Shown in pieces: positions 46,890-58,079 of a stretch of 64,000 bases of DNA; position 1 is the first letter of the stretch; each line of letters opens with the position of its first letter. Under the pieces are notes generated by a model. That model was not told the DNA's origin. It did not search any database and was given only the letters and a program-made list of their open reading frames with translations. This stretch comes from Vishniacozyma victoriae (taxonomy: Eukaryota > Basidiomycota > Tremellomycetes > Tremellales > Bulleribasidiaceae): assembly GCA_017654735.1 (NCBI GenBank), contig JADPYG010000089.1, positions 444,001-508,000 on the forward strand, read 5' to 3'. Made by a program: the position numbers and the translations under genes.

Positions 46890-49587
46890 TTACCACCTAG
46901 GCGAGCTCATCTGCCTCGTATCAACCTTCCCAGTAAATCTATACTTCATCAAACCCCCAGCACCAGGCGAAGAAGAAGGAGCAGCTAAATCGGAAGAGGG
47001 AATAAGGACTGTACCCCCCGAAACCTTCGGGGTAGGGGCAGCAGATGCAGCGGGTACGTTGGTCGGCTGGGTATTGAGGATTCGAGGCATAGTTGCTGAT
47101 AGTGGCATTGAAGCTCTAGATTTAATAGGTGGTCGAGGTGTCGAATTCTCCTTCTCGACGTTTACTTCTTTCTTGGTTTGTTTAGGCGCGGAAACACGTC
47201 GAGTCATTTCAGTAGGTCGAGCAGGTCGGATTATAGGTGACTACCATCAGCTCGAACCCTATCAATCAAGCGGGAAAATGGAGAAGGAGACTCACATGAT
47301 TAGCTCCAAAAGCATATTTAAGCCTCCAATCATGCGTAATCACCTTCGCCTTTTCAGCTCTATCCACCCTCTGCTCCAACTCGACCTCATCTTCTTCTTC
47401 CTCCTCTTTAATCCTGCTCCTCTTTCCTAGACTCGTATTGGAAACAGTCCTTCTTCCAACTTCGAAACTGGGCGTAACGACCCCCTCGATATCGATGGTA
47501 TCACTACTAGAATCGAAATTACTATACGTACTTGTCCCCAATCCTTGCATCCTGTTTGGTGCAGAGCTAGATTGGGGATGGCTGATGACGATTTGAGAAG
47601 TCGAGGAGATGAGGACACTAGGAGCGACTATTCCTGGTCGGGTTGGAGATATTGGCGTGAGTGATCTCGAAAGCGTATCACGTTCAGGTCGTGGCGAAGT
47701 GAAAGTCTCGCCTCGAGGAGGTGAAGAGACAGCTGGGCTCGATAATTCAGGAGCAGCAGGTGAAGTGAGGTGACTGAATGATTCGTCGATGTCGACATGT
47801 TTGGGAGAAGGACAAGCAGAAGGCGATCGATGGGATTCGACTATGATTGGCTCATCGTCGTCCATATCGATAGGTATGGGTTCCTGGCTCGAGTCCCATT
47901 TCAGCTGTACTGGTTTTGTGGGAGATCCTTTCTTCCTTGCGAAGAATTTGCTCTTCGTGGTGGCGCCGATTGGTAGATCCTCTTTTGCAGCCACGTTGAG
48001 GTTTCGGTCCGATAAGCGTGAGACGCCTGGTCCAGATTGCCCGACGGGCGTAGGTAGGAGTTTTATCTTTGGTGCTTTTGATCCTGGCTGTCAGTCTCGT
48101 TAGCGAGTGACTAGGGAAGGGGTACGTACGGGAGATGAAAGCATCCAATGGTCCAGCGACCTTGACCTTGGATCCAGCTCCAATTGGCATCTGCCATCAG
48201 CACACATATAATTACTAGGACCTACCTTCTGGATATCCCGCTTCGCAGGTTGATAATCCGGACATATATCCTCCAATACAATCCCCGTCTCAGGATGTAG
48301 ATTCCCCTCCGCAATACCCCTTGCTACTTCAGGCGACATATCCAGTCCAACCCATTTCTCATCGTCCTCCTTCAATCCACCTTGTGGGAACTCGTTCAAA
48401 GGGACCAATTTCTTCAATGTCGGATCATAGACCCTTTGATGGATGAAGGCTAGTTCAGCTTGGGCGAAGGATTGGATGTAGTTGAGAGGAACATGTAGAG
48501 TTCCTTCGAGCTTGATCATTTGGACTACCTTTTCGACAGTCTTGTGTCTCCTCAATAGTCGGTGGGCAGTCTTGAGTCCAATACCGGGTATTGAATCGAG
48601 GTAATCACATCCAGAAAGCATCTATCATCAGCCCTTCCTCCATGTCAATAAAAGTGAAAAGGGAAGGAAGGGACTCACGGCCATTCTTCTAAATTGAACA
48701 TCCGTCCACCCGTGCATTGGGAATGTATTCACCAATGCCAATTTCTCAGATTTGATATGTACACACTGCCCATTCCCCTCCAATTTGAAAATAACATGTC
48801 GACATCCGAAAACCAGTAGATCCGAATCTTCAGTAATGATTCCATCGACATAACCCTCTCGTTCGAGGAAACAGAGTTGAGCATCAGCTTCGTAGGGAGC
48901 TACTACGTAGTCTACATTTTCGGCTCGTAATGCCTACCATCAGCTATCTCTTATCACCTACGATTATAACTCACTTTGATAAGCTGTAATGCCATCTCTG
49001 GGGTTATATCGACACATTTCGTATATAAATCCCTAGCATCCCTCATCCTCCCCTGACCTTCGAGCGCTTGCGCACGAGCAAGATTTTCAGCTCGTGATCT
49101 ACCATCAGTATCCTCTCCATGTATCTCCTCACCATCCTTTGTCTCTGGGAGAAGGGTTGACTTACTTTTCCCTTGAAACCTCCGTCTTCTTCTTTGCAGG
49201 TAGTGGACCCCCATCAAATACGATATAAGGTTCAATCCCATGATGTCTCATTAATCTGACTCTGTACATTGCATAATCAACGAATCTGATATCAGCTTCA
49301 ACCTTACCAACACCTCCGCCCAGCGAGTTATATAGTAGACGTACTTTGTAGTTTTCTTGCCTTTTACTATATCCTCAGCACACCCAAATGCACCTTTATG
49401 TAACCAAACATATGCCTATACATCAGTCTCTTCCTTCTTTAACATTTGAGATGGGATGGAAGAGTAGGATGTGAAGAAAGAGAAAGAGTAGACGTACATC
49501 CACAGCCAACCTCTTCCCCTTGAACTCAGAGATATTCCCATGTACTTGAATCTCCTTCAGTACAGGCAATAACCCAGAGATCCCCAT
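46890..49587 (-). CDS. EXO1: Exonuclease 1 (XPG/Rad2 family)
   Basis: 5'-3' DNA exonuclease and flap endonuclease in mismatch repair and double-strand-break resection. Multi-exon, about 740 residues. The N-terminal XPG domain starts MGISGLLPVLKEIQVHGNIS. The internal nuclease part contains EPYIVFDGGPLPAKK, VDYVVAPYEADAQLCFLERE and YVDGIITEDSDLLVFGC, with the acidic metal ligands. The helix-hairpin-helix region is MLSGCDYLDSIPGIGLKTAH. The C-terminal half is Ser/Pro-rich and poorly conserved, as usual for Exo1, and holds an acidic run before DWRLKYAFGAN. The start at 49587 gives the canonical MGI N-terminus whose N-terminal Gly is catalytically important in the family. Confidence 0.92.
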
Positions 49588-49946
49588 CTTACTGATCTAT
49601 GCCCCGGTCGGCGAGGTATGTAGGATATGATAAGTGATAAGTATGATAAATGTGATATAGAGTATACAATCGCGTCAGAGTCTGTGCGACATGAAATCAA
49701 CATTGTACTCAGGAAGAAAGTCAGACGCGTCACTTCAGGATATTTTGATTCCGTCCATCACCTTACAAAGTCACATTCCTACTGCCCTAGGTATCAAGAA
49801 TGTTGTGACGATGCATGCAGCGTCATAAAGACTTCTAGGACCGGGCAACGACAAAGACAAAAGAGTAGAGACATTCACTTCTTTGGGGAGTAGAGTAGCT
49901 CAAGAAAGGTGATCCGACAGGCCAAAGAGAGAAGAAAAAAAAGAAA
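49588..49946. other. Intergenic, EXO1 start to tRNA-Asp
   Basis: 359 bp. It contains a T-rich/A-rich stretch at 49931-49943 on the 3' side of the tRNA, whose complement is a T run. That fits an RNA polymerase III terminator for the minus-strand tRNA. Otherwise only the EXO1 promoter is expected. Confidence 0.5.
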
Positions 49947-50043
49947 CTCTCTGGCTGGGAGTCGAACCCAGGTTACCTGCGTTTAGGCAGATGTTTTCCA
50001 TCAAGCTGACAAGCAAGTGTACTAACCGTTATACGACCAAAGA
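49947..50043 (-). tRNA. tRNA-Asp (GTC) with intron
   Basis: Minus strand. The 7-bp acceptor stem is TCTTTGG/CCAGAGA. The D arm is GTAT...GTAC with AACGGTTA. The anticodon stem is CTTGC/GCAGG around TTGTCA, giving anticodon GTC. An intron of about 24 nt follows position 37. The T arm is CTGGG-TTCGACT-CCCAG. The full-length cloverleaf folds without gaps. Confidence 0.88.
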
Positions 50044-50370
50044 TTGGTGACAACGTGGCTTTCTCGCCACATATAATCTGACCAGTCTGACACCTACCTG
50101 ACGCTAGGGCCTTTCTGTCGGGTCTTTCCAACTCTCTATCCGATTGAATCTCTCTCATCAAATGCTCTGTCCTTCTGCAGACACCTCGCATCGGTACAAT
50201 ACTGACGAGTGAGACATGCAGCCCAAAGAGGATGGAGTCCAAGACATGACAATGACGTTTCAAAGGACGGGGACAGCTCCACATACACACAACCCCAAAA
50301 AGCTTCTATCTTCCGGTCGCTCAACTGACAATGATACCTCTAACCGCCATCGCTTGAGCTGATGATCCGC
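50044..50370. other. Intergenic upstream of transporter remnant
   Basis: 327 bp. No recognisable transporter sequence, so the duplicated copy is broken at or near 50370. No terminal repeats or insertion sequence seen at the break. Confidence 0.45.
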
Positions 50371-50749
50371 CTGTCCGCCTAGGTGCTCAGTACACACTGA
50401 CATACGCTTCTCAAGGGCTCCCAGGGGTTCACCTCACGATCCGTTCGTATGCAGGTGTAAGTCCCCTTTTGCGGTTCAAGTGATGATTGATAGCGTAGAT
50501 CATCTTCACGACAACGATCCAATGGATAGTATACGGAAATAATCCAAGTCTATTGGCTTTTGCCGGAATGGCCGTGATCAGTGCTGCAGGGTTATGTTCG
50601 GTGGTGAGTGGTCTCAATGATCGTATTGTCATGTTGACAATATCTAGATTTATGGTCCTGCAACTGACGTCGAAGGAGAAGAGGCGCGAAATACGGAGGA
50701 GTCAAAGGACATCGAAATGCCATTGCTGAGGGAGGTGCAGGACCGATGA
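50371..50749 (+). pseudogene. 5'-truncated EamA/DMT transporter remnant
   Basis: Three exon-like pieces match the C-terminal end of the intact gene at 51049-52419. They are QYTLTYASQGLPGV...LTIRSYAG, then IIFTTTIQWIVYGNNPSLLA with FAGMAVISAAGLCSVV, then IYGPATDVEGEE...MPLLREVQDR with a stop. Intron positions are as in the intact copy. The corresponding N-terminal two thirds are absent upstream. The remaining frame is open, so the truncation may be recent or the coding sequence under little decay. Confidence 0.7.
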
Positions 50750-51048
50750 CGATTGAGGCCGGATTTCACGCCCTGAGGATTGTATATGAGTCGGTGAGAT
50801 CAGATAACCTCATATGATGATGATGATGATGACGAAGAGATAGCTCGAAGATCTATCCCATCTGGACGTACCTCGGATGATGGCGATTATGTCTGCCACC
50901 GGTCCTGACCTGGGCGGTGTGTGTATGTGTGTGTAAGACTGCCTTTGGTGTGGGAGACTCAACTCAAAGGAGGGTAAAAATATATATCGCCGAACGGTCC
51001 TTCGCTCGACAATCACATACTCTACAACCAACTTGCGTAAACATCATC
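50750..51048. promoter_or_regulatory. Promoter of the intact transporter, with TATA
   Basis: AATATATAT at about 50979-50987 lies roughly 65 bp before the ATG. A (GAT)n microsatellite at 50815-50832 and a GTGTGTGTATGTGTGTG stretch at about 50917-50935 precede it. Confidence 0.5.
50815..50832. repeat. (GAT)n microsatellite
   Basis: Six GAT/TGA units in the upstream region of the intact transporter. Confidence 0.8.
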
Positions 51049-52419
51049 ATGCTAGCAGTACCACCAAGCGCTATTGCGCTCTCGTCCATCTTCCTCTATA
51101 ATTGCATCAATGCCATGGTCGCCTATCTGACGAACGTCATGCAGATGTCGATGGTGCAGCTAATCACCATACAAGCCGTGAGAAATTTCGCAATACCACT
51201 CTCGGATATAATGTTTTAATGAGCTGATAAGTCAGATGCCGAGTCTCATTGGCTGTTCATTATACATTCTGGCCTCCAATACGCCTGGTGGATTACTCGG
51301 CCCACCCGGGACTCGACTTGCGTTATGGGCAATGGCGATCTTTGCGATGCTTGCGACACTACCGATCCTCTTCAGCCTCAACCTGCTTACATTATCGGAG
51401 CATGTCTCGGTGAACTGTCTCTTGCCTTTCGTCACTGCTTTGACGTCATATTTCTGGCTTGGAGAGAGATTCACAAGAACTCAGGCCGTTTGTTGTCGTG
51501 AGTCCCTTTCTTCCCTCAGTGGTCTTGAGATCACAGGCTTACTCATCATAGTCATCTGTATAGTAGGAGTCGTGATGGTCGTTGATCCTTTCCGTATCCG
51601 AGAACCAGCAAATTCGGACGAGGACAGGAGCGACAGGATCCCGGACACGTTATCTGGGAAATTGTTAGGTGTTGGCGTCGCCTTGTCGGGAATACTTTTG
51701 AGAGCACCGCAGTGTGAGCTCCTAGTTCTTCCGTTCCTTAGGAACTGTGATGCTGATCAACAGTCGTACTGGTGCGATATGTAGGCGATCGAGCGACGGC
51801 AGCCCAGATATTGACAATCACGTACATCGTCCTAGGCGTCTCTGGGGGGCTGTGAGTGATCTTCCTCATGCGTGCACTTGAGCTTACTCGTACACAGCCT
51901 CATGCTGGTCTCCCAAAAGCCGGTCATTATCCCAACTCAGCCTTTGGGCTGGTCCCTGTTGGGGATACTACTCGTGAGTCACCTCTGAATGGCTGACTGT
52001 ACTGAAGTGAAGGTAGTATGGATCGTAGCGGATACTACCATCACCTATGCTGGACAGCGCACGTCTCCTACCTCCGTCACTATCTGTGCTTATGCGAGCG
52101 TAAGTGTCCTCCGCTTTCGCGGCTGATACTGATCACTAGGTCATCTTTTCCAATTGTATCCAGTGGGCGCTATACGGCAATCACCCCAGTCCGGTGGCTT
52201 TCATTGGGATGTTTGCAGTGCTGACAGCTGGTCTTTATGGTGTTGTATGTCCATATATGTCTATGAGAGACTCAGGGCTAACATTTACAGATATACGGAC
52301 CGGCCGAGGTACCCAAGGAAAGTGGTTCCGCCAATGTCGACTCGGAGACCTCACGTTTGCTACCAGAGAATGGGGAGACGTGTACAGATCACGGAGCGAC
52401 GATCGTAGCGGAGGTCTGA
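51049..52419 (+). CDS. EamA/DMT-superfamily transporter, intact copy
   Basis: Membrane transporter with about ten predicted segments; substrate unknown. Exons begin at 51049 (MLAVPPSAIALSSIFLYNCI). Family features are IGCSLYILASNTPGGLLGPP, LWAMAIFAMLATLPILFSLN, the first EamA-repeat end SYFWLGERFTRTQAVCC, VVMVVDPFRIREP, and in the second half FVLVRYVGDRATAAQILTIT, YAGQRTSPTSVTICAYA, QWALYGNHPSPVAFIGMFAV and LTAGLYGVVIYGPAEVP. The tail is polar (SRLLPENG). The LGE motif near the end of the first half is typical of EamA/SLC35-type proteins. It is the only uninterrupted member of the local family. One donor/acceptor pair near 52017 is less certain. Confidence 0.78.
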
Positions 52420-52930
52420 CTCCATGGAACGGACCTTTGTATGGTGAACCAGCAGTAGAGATACATGTAATCGACCGAGATTATCTTCCTGGTCACTCCT
52501 CCTAGGTCATTGTGATGCCCTGACTTGGATTTACGTAACCTTTCAGTGAAACCCTGTATGACGCGACCGGATTTTCAGCGGCACAACAGGTGATTCTAGA
52601 GATTGTTTACATATATTTTTGGGGGGGGACGACATGAAAGATATCCTGGGTGTGATCAGAAACAAGCGAAATCGTACCAAGACTTGATTGGCTACTTATC
52701 TCTATTGGCGGTGATTGGTACCGCGACTCACGCCCGATATCAGTCTGTACAATCCTCTGAAGTCTGACGCAGGGATAGGGTTACGTGTCTAACCACCTGT
52801 CATGCTCTCATAGGATCTTCAAGCCTGTCCTTTCTGGTTGTGAAAGGACAAAGGAGGGTCGTATCGACCGGGAAAATCATCAAGACCTTTCGCTCGTCCA
52901 TTGGGATTCACCGTGTCCGTTCACTCTATC
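52420..52930. other. Intergenic between transporter copies
   Basis: 511 bp. A G8-9 homopolymer run lies at 52621-52630. No gene or relic seen. It should contain the promoter of the third copy if that is transcribed. Confidence 0.45.
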
Positions 52931-54225
52931 ATGTTGTCCATACCAGCAAGCGCTATCGCTCTATTCGCAATCTTTCTCTACAATTTCATGAACGCGATCA
53001 TTGGCTACCTGACGAATGTGATGGAGATATCCTTGCTCCAGTTGCTGGCCTTCCAAACGGTACGTTCATGTCGTGGTTCCGGTTGGTGATCGGCTGACCA
53101 GTAGATTCCCCACTTAATAGGTTGCGGGATATATGTCCTAGTTACCAAACCACCTCATGGACTTCTTTGTCTCCCTGGAACACGAACGTCGATATGAGCA
53201 ATCGCAGTCCTTGCGATATTCGGCAGTGTACTCGTCTTGTCTACTTTACATCAACTCACGCTATCGGAGCATGTGACGGTCATGTGCATCTTGCCCTTTT
53301 TCACCGCATTCATGGCGAAGGTCTGGCTAGGAGAGATCTTTACCAAGATACAGGCTATGTGTTGTTGTACGTGATCGAGACCCTGGGTGGTGACCGCTGA
53401 CATTCAGTGGCATGTATGGTGGGGGTCATGATGGTCACCGACCCTTTTCGGATTCGAGACACCACTCCAGCCTCCGCTAACGATGACGGCATATCCGACT
53501 CTGTATCTACCAAGCTCATTGGCACCGGCTTGACTCTGTTGGGAGCTGCCTTGGTCGCTCCCCAGTGTGAGTCAAAGCCGGCATTCCTTTGGGACCAAGC
53601 CTGATACAAGAGTCGTCCTCACACGTCTGGTCGGTGACCGCGCTTCCACTGCCCAAGTCAAAACAATCACGTATTTTACAACGTCATTGGCATATCCCTC
53701 GTAAGTACTATGTCATCTGCGAGCCATGATGCTGACATGACAGACTCATGATTATAACCCGAACACCTCTTGTCTTTCCTACCGATACAACAGGGTGGTT
53801 GCTTCTGGCGGCATTGGTCGTGAGCCACACCATCTGGCCACGAGAGGGGCTGAGGATATAGTCTGTGGTACTGGTCGCATATATGACTATCGCTTATGCA
53901 GGACAACGGACATCACCTACTACAATCAGTATATGCGTCTACGCTGGTGTGAGTGGATTGCTTTCAGTAAAGGACTAATAGCCAGGTCGTCTTCTCGAAC
54001 ATCATGCAATGGCTACTATATGGGGATCATCCGAGCCCAGTAGCATTTACAGGAATGACCATTGTCCTGGTGGCTGGTCTGTGCGGCGTCGTAATTGGGA
54101 CGATATGTCATTTGGCGACTGCTGAATTTTGGCAGATATATGGACCGGCAGCTGATACCCCCAAAGAACCTGGAGCCGGCCTCACGGACTCGGACAGATC
54201 CCGTTTATTACCAGAAGAAGGATAG
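52931..54225 (+). pseudogene. EamA/DMT transporter copy with in-frame TGA
   Basis: Paralog of the intact transporter with matching exons: MLSIPASAIALFAIFLYNFM, IPHLIGCGIYVLVTKPPHGL, SEHVTVMCILPFFTAFMAKV with WLGEIFTKIQAMCC, VMMVTDPFRIRDT, FVLTRLVGDRASTAQVK, YAGQRTSPTTISICVYAG, QWLLYGDHPSPVAFTGMTIV and IYGPAADTPKEP. The frame is intact except for TGA at 53195-53197 (after PGTRTSI), where the intact copy has TGG (Trp). Nearby GT...AG pairs that could remove it are only about 20 nt apart. All other splice sites look usable, so this is either a young pseudogene or a sequence error. Confidence 0.7.
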
Positions 54226-54693
54226 GAAGATCCGACCAGACTCGGGGTCAATGGGATGGGAGTCTAAGGATGTCGTCTGACCATTCTCAGTCTTCATAGG
54301 GATTGGCGGCGGCCGTTCTATTCTTGATTATCCGGCACATCCAGCCTATGAGACATACAGTCTCTAAGATGTTGCGAATACGGTCCCCAAGCAGCTTCTT
54401 GTCTTCTTCGAGAGATGATTAGATCCTCGAGCTCCGTCAGACCTCTGATTTCCCGGCACCAAGCGAGTAAGACAAGACCGCTGTGCCATAACTCATGGAG
54501 CTCCTCTCAACATCGAAATCAATCCTACTTACTTGCTGCTATTCAAGTACCACCGGGACCGCGATTAGGCACGTCCGTGCTAGTCATACGTTGCTGCGAA
54601 TGGCACGTCTTGTCGGTGCACGAGAGACCTGTCATTGTACACATGATTTATGACTGGTAAAATGGTATGTGTGTAGAAACATGTAGCGGATAG
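54226..54693. other. Intergenic after transporter array
   Basis: 468 bp between convergent features. An open frame at 54415-54660 has no recognisable content. Confidence 0.4.
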
Positions 54694-55421
54694 CTAGGAC
54701 TTCGCGAAAGGCAGGAAGTCTTGATTGAGTGCCGAAATGCGTGTGGATGCAGCAAAAGTACCAAGGGGAGTATCAGCAGTGACAGGGTTGACCGTGGCGG
54801 CAGATTCATCGTTGGAGCAGGAGGTAGGGGTTGCTTCTTCGTCGTTTGTTGCTAGTTCCCAGCCACTGAACGCCGATGCCTTTTGGATCCATCCCTCTAC
54901 TTGCCTCCTGCCCTGTGCATTGGTCACACAATCATGAAGTGAACTACAATGAGCCTCCTAGTGGTATCTGTAAGACAATGACTCACTCGCCAGGGAGAGC
55001 AAAAACATGGAGATAGCGATTGTGGAGATCACGTGCCGGGGTGAACTTCTTTCTCCAAGCGTTCAGCCTTAGGGTAAAACACCTGTCGAGCTCGCCTGTA
55101 GATCGCTGGGGTCTCGCCTCGGCTTCTGATAATCTCAAAGCTGGCTCAACTTTTTTGTGATACAGCTTCGATGCCTTTTGGTATGTATCAGGGTCAAAGC
55201 TGGAGATCAGCGCTGGAGTTTGTAAAGACTCACCGATCCTGTGAGCATGAACAACCAGTGGGTGTGGCCCCGGACACTGTTTCGCTCATCAGACTGATCG
55301 GCCCTTTGATTAGAGACAGAGCAGCGTCAGTGGACTTATTGCCGGTGACAAAATTTGCTGGCAGCTGGAATAGTGGCTTCCCCATTCCTGCCTGAGAATG
55401 ATTAAAAGTTATTGCTGGCAT
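54694..55421 (-). CDS. Small orphan protein 5 (unrecognised)
   Basis: Three exons (55421-55234, 55199-54987, 54943-54694) join in frame to 216 residues. The first intron is only 34 nt (GTGAGT...GCTGATCTCCAG). N-terminus MPAITFNHSQAGMGKPLFQL. The central region is helical and basic: FDPDTYQKASKLYHKKVEPA, LRLSEAEARPQRSTGELDRC, FTLRLNAWRKKFTPARDLHN, RYLHVFALPG. The acidic/Thr-rich tail ends RISALNQDFLPFAKS. The central block resembles that of the gene at 56815-57442 (YH/FH-x3-V-x-PA, EA, AW spaced alike). No known domain. Function unknown. Confidence 0.6.
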
Positions 55422-55597
55422 CGTGGGTATAAGATATGGCTTGGTTTGGTTTGTTGAAGTATGGGTGAGATATATGGAGCGTCAAGTAGGGTTACAAGTA
55501 CAACTAGCCGGATACTGTGTCTGATTGCTTACCCAAGGAGTCGCTCCGTTCATCAGGCTCCAAGTCAAAGGATCAACCAGGAGAGCCAACTGCGTAT

Positions 55598-56276
55598 CTA
55601 AGCCATCAAAGGAGCTAAACTTCCACCAATCCTCTGCAAAAAGTCAGGTAGTATTGACTTCATGTCAGAAGTGAGAGATGCCCCGTACCTGCTACAAGAC
55701 AAGCTACCTAGAATTTCATTTGATTCTACTACTGCCAAGAGATTACCGTGAAATTGTCTTATAGCCTCATTGCAGAGGTACTCACGTGGGCTGAACTCAT
55801 CACGCCAGTGTCTCAAATTGACCATATAGGCTCTGACCATGTATGCCAGACTCCCCATAAGGCAACGCTAACAGGAGAGGCCTAGAGAAGATTGCCTGCA
55901 AGCTACGGCACATATGCAACATCGGTTGAAAGGAGCAATCCTCAAGGTGACCTTGGGCAAGAGATGATAACAAGCGTCCAGTACCTAGGTTGAACGGATA
56001 TGCACAGATAATCCCACTCGGATTACCCTCTGCGTGAGGAGGCAGGGACACGGAGCCCTCAAATGTAGGCGCAAGGCTGATATGAATGGAGTTGTGATAC
56101 ATCCTTTCAAGTGAGTCTACCTGAAAGATTGACAGACCCGAGGTGGACCATTTCAGTACAAATTTGCGTACATGTGCGGGGGAAGTGTAACAGTAGGTGG
56201 GTCTTACGACCAAATGATGTGTGTCTTGCTTTGATGGACTGGACGGCGGCGTGAATATCCCTTGACCTGACTCCAC
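55598..56276 (-). CDS. Unresolved small gene, orphan-island member
   Basis: Candidate gene whose 5' end I cannot fix. A protein-like frame runs from about 56276 (HVRKFVLKWSTSGLSIFQVD, NSIHISLAPTFEGSVSLPPH, GNPSGIICAYPFNLGTGRLL) to SRPLL. It joins by a 40-nt intron (GTTAGC...GGTCAG) to AYMVNLRHWRDEFSP, ending near DFLQRIGGSLAPLMA. A stop precedes the frame and no ATG opens it before 56103, so an upstream exon in another frame (ATG-bearing open frame to 56512) is probably spliced in. It could also be a decayed gene. Confidence 0.35.
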
Positions 56277-56814
56277 AAGAATGGTTCACTTTCAAGAGCT
56301 TTTATCCCTTCATTTGAAAGGAGGCTACTCCTGGACCTTTGCCCCATCATCCCAAAGATAAGACAATACCCTCTTGTGTTGGATGAAAAGAGCCTGAGGA
56401 TGATACGCCTGAAGCCAGGGATGAAAGGTTTGGACGCTATATGGGCCCTTCTTGGTGTCCTCTGCTGTGCTGCCCGGCTCTTGCGGTAAGGAGACTGGTC
56501 CGGGTGGGACATGAGAAAAGATCAGTCTCTCGCCTTCAGAGGGGATACAGGCTTAACCATCCAAGCTCCTCTGATGAAGGTTGAAGAGCATACGGTCCAG
56601 GGATCCATAAGTGACGGGGCGCAGGTCTTGTTCATGAGTGAAGCAAGCTCAATCATATGCAATCAGCAGCGATGAGTGTTCAGCAATGCCTCATACGGAC
56701 AAAGAACGGGCCAAAATATACATGTTGATTAAGGTTAAGAGAGCATAATAAAAAAGAAAAGTAGTCAAGAGCTGAATGAGGGGGACACATCATGCGGTAT
56801 GAGACGTCAGATTA

Positions 56815-57442
56815 CTATTGGTCAGGGACTAAGCCAGAGGCTGTAGGAATCGGCGTATGATCTTCCGCAATTGGATCTTGGTTGTCGACAGATCCCGTGG
56901 CCCAGAATCTCCAGATTCGATCTCGACGGACCGCCTCCTTCTTAGGCATGAATGAACCATTGGCACTGCCCTTAGCTGATAGTCCTCTTTTTACACGGTC
57001 ACAGTGCGGACTCACCGTGATTGATTGATAGATCGACGCGTAATCATATGTGAATTGGTCACCTACAGCCAAAGTGTCCTTTGCAGCAGTCCACGCATCA
57101 ATAGCCTGACGGCTGGCTTGTTCTGAGATTGATGGGTCCGGGCCAAGCGCCTCCCGTCTTCTCTCAATGGCAGGGCAGACAATATTGTGGAAGGCTTGTG
57201 TGGCCGCAATCACATTCTCCGCCTTCAGGTTACTGATTTTCAGCGGGCAACCGGAAAGAGACTCACGGGTTGAGCGGTTCACGTTCGTAATAGACTCTCT
57301 TGTTGCCCTCAAAGTCAGTAACCTCCGTCATTTGGCGCCGATTTCCGTCAAATTGGGCGCTACGAGAAGTGGCGCCATCTGCGATCGGCCGTGGTTCGCT
57401 CCATTTAAGAGATTCGATAGTGTTGGTGTCTGTGTCTGGCAT
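56815..57442 (-). CDS. Small orphan protein 6 (unrecognised)
   Basis: Exons 57442-57267 and 57232-56815 join through a 34-nt GTGAGT...AATCAG intron to 197 residues. N-terminus MPDTDTNTIESLKWSEPRPI. The central helical block is NVIAATQAFHNIVCPAIERR, REALGPDPSISEQASRQAID, AWTAAKDTLAVGDQFTYDYA. A basic C-terminal part follows (SFMPKKEAVRRDRIWRFWAT). Resembles the gene at 54694-55421 over the helical block. No signal peptide, membrane segment or known motif. Confidence 0.6.
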
Positions 57443-58079
57443 GGTGGTTTTGAGAGCTGTCGATAGGTTGGAAGCCGTTGCTGGTAATGTGTGTCAATGT
57501 ATACTGCACGTTGATGATGGGTCAATAATCAGCAATATACTCATGTATATATACCCATCAACGCCCCATCCACCCTTTCATCAGCTCCGAACGAATGGAT
57601 CGAGACCCATCCCCTCATCAGCTCCAACTGAATGGATCGCGTAAGAGGGGGTTTGATCCCTGTTTCACAAAAGGAACGTTTCCATCCTCCTACCCCACTA
57701 CCAAGGGTAATGCAAGGAGAAGTCTCCCTCTGTATCTGATTTAAGGATGTCGATGTTTAGTCTTTTGATGACGGGAAAGGTAGTGGTCCAAGGGTCCGGG
57801 GCTGTGACGCCCCGTTGTGGTCATCAGGAGTCGTCAAAGGACCTCGTTCCGTGTGTGACCAACGTAAAGCAGACATGCTATGGTATTTTTCATTCGATCT
57901 GTCAAGTATGGCTGTTCTTCGTCTTCTTCTCCAAGTTCATACAGCTGCAGCACCAGGCTAGGTTTTCGGGGGAAATATATTACGTAATGACGCCACGTGC
58001 ACTTCATGAAGTCTGTTGAATGTCGATCCTAAATCTATACTCTACATTCATACCCACCATCTACTACTTCACCTAGACC
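57443..58079. other. Intergenic with a 25-nt direct repeat
   Basis: 637 bp. Two near-identical 25-nt units (57578-57602 and 57615-57639, core TCATCAGCTCC..A...GAATGGATCG) lie 37 bp apart, about 140-200 bp from the start of orphan gene 6. An open frame at 57747-58019 is not convincing. Confidence 0.5.

Noticed and set aside
56204..56512. Open frame MSHPDQSPYRKSRAAQ... as a separate gene
   Set aside because: More likely an upstream exon of the unresolved gene at 55598-56276; no join could be fixed.
57747..58019. 90-residue open frame between orphan gene 6 and mL41
   Set aside because: No recognisable content or splice structure.
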